Source: Nissolia schottii (lineage: Eukaryota; Streptophyta; Magnoliopsida; Fabales; Fabaceae). From it: a stretch of 64,000 nt of DNA. Both the position numbers and the translations under genes were made by a program. The notes beneath the pieces are model-generated. The model saw nothing but the letters and a program-made list of their open reading frames with translations, had not been told where the DNA came from and made no database searches. Where the stretch lies: assembly GCA_003254905.1 (NCBI GenBank), contig QANU01064415.1:189478-253477 (forward strand), written 5' to 3'. This document shows, piece by piece, positions 63,255-64,000 of the stretch; position 1 is the first letter of the stretch, and the number at the start of each line of letters is the position of its first letter.

Positions 63255-64000
63255 TATATATTGGTTTATTCTTTTTAGCCTACACATAGGGCTTTCAAAT
63301 TGGCTAGTTCGACCCGTTTAAGTCAGGCTCGTTTAACCCGCAGATTAAATGGGTGGGTTTAAATAGACTTTTACTATTTGTTGGTCGGGTTTTATATGTT
63401 TTGTCTGTTCATTTAATGTAGATAAATAGGTTAGTTTGCAGAGTAGAGTTAAACGAGCTGGACTAAACGAATTTTTTATAATTTGTGGACCGAATTTTAT
63501 ATGTTTAATTTATCCATTTAACCTGATAAACAGGTCAGGCTCATGGGCCACACGTAGGCTAAATTCTGAGATACAACATCTCTTGTCATTCTTGCTACCT
63601 CCTTATGTAATATTTTTCTTGATCTATCATAAATTGTAACATCGTATCAAAGTTATGACACCCTTCGATAGCCATATTTTCGCCACAACTCTGAGTTCTT
63701 TCAACTCGTCCGAAAAAAATATTTTCATTGTCTTTTTCCATTTCATTCTCTGTTTTGTTCACTGCTTACACCATTTTCTCTATGCTCATGCCTTTGTTGT
63801 CTGCGTATTTACTTCGTAATGATTATACTTGATTTGTAATTTTATAACATTTTATATTTATGTTGGTTTATTCTTCGTAGCCTATATATAGAAACTTATT
63901 GTACATAAAACATCTACAACACTCACACAATTCTGCAATACAACGTCTCTTGCTATTGTTGTTGTCTCCCTGTATATTATTTTTTTTATCCATCGTGAAT
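63255..64000 (+). mobile_element. TRIM-like LTR fossil, running off the window
   Basis: Two direct repeats, 63255-63641 and 63862 to beyond 64000, share TTGGTTTATTCTT, AGCCTA, ATACAAC(A/G)TCTCTTG and a TATCATAAATTGT/CATCGTGAAT-type end. The first copy is enlarged by a nested MITE at about 63291-63550. The second begins TGTTGG and the first ends TTGTAACA. Directly after the first repeat, ATCGTATCAAAG resembles the initiator-tRNA-Met primer-binding site of copia-like elements. The internal region is only about 220 bp and non-coding, as in TRIM elements. It appears old and degraded. Confidence 0.5.
63291..63550. mobile_element. Second copy of the GCTGTCAAA MITE family, nested in an LTR
   Basis: GCTTTCAAATTGGCTAG ... 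CGACCCGTTTA at the left and TTTAACCTGATAAACAGGTC ... GCTCATGG at the right parallel the termini of the MITE at 58615-58948. It interrupts the first terminal repeat of the TRIM-like fossil, since the second repeat lacks it. Confidence 0.5.

Overview
This is AT-rich plant nuclear DNA from a eudicot. A legume is plausible from the overall look, but that is an impression. The evidence is intron-rich plant genes, an Au-family SINE, Mutator-like (MULE) elements with FAR1, plant-mobile-domain (PMD) and Ulp1 cargo, a CACTA terminus and Helitron-like ends. It is a draft assembly: a 30-base N run is followed by poly-C at 12757-12803, and single Ns lie at 669, 14444 and 26445.

Four host genes look intact, and I could join their exons with open frame and GT/AG borders. 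(1) A prolyl 4-hydroxylase of the Arabidopsis P4H1 type, + strand, 6868-12718, 12 exons, 289 aa. (2) A Cms1/CMSS1-type ribosome-biogenesis protein, - strand, 18181-16187, 6 exons, 249 aa. (3) A bHLH transcription factor of the FBH/AKS (bHLH80/81-like) group, + strand, 30143-33809, 6 exons, 338 aa, with a target-site-flanked Au SINE in its fourth intron. (4) A large membrane-anchored class-3 (sn1-diacylglycerol-lipase-like) lipase, + strand, 35096-42538, 15 exons, 816 aa. They share no obvious pathway; this is ordinary plant gene order, not an operon.

The rest is mostly repeats. 1-6700 holds a long-TIR MITE and Helitron-like 3' ends. 13130-15545 holds a duplicated TIR-bounded element carrying a carboxylesterase gene fragment. 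18660-19330 is a foldback sequence and 19530-21299 an LTR-like fossil. 21634-28490 is a MULE in which a PMD gene (+) converges on a Mutator transposase N-terminal half (-); 1.63 kb of it is present twice, with a CACTA terminus and an N at the junction. 43760-44430 is a small non-coding element built from hairpin modules. 47870-52980 is a FAR1-type MULE whose transposase converges on a Ulp1-like cysteine protease. 55296-59698 is a second MULE-PMD element with TIRs near 0.9 kb and telomere-like repeats inside. The right edge carries a TRIM-like LTR fossil with a nested MITE.

The most unusual signal is that the ends of three different elements (21.6/28.4 kb, 43.9-44.4 kb, 55.4/59.5 kb) are all built from variable numbers of about 25-31 bp near-perfect hairpin modules with related cores (GAAATCGC/GCGATTTC, GAATTTGCC/GGCAAATTC, GAATTCGCC/GGCGAATTC). 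Both MULE-PMD elements have also lost the catalytic half of the transposase at about the same place while keeping a converging PMD gene.
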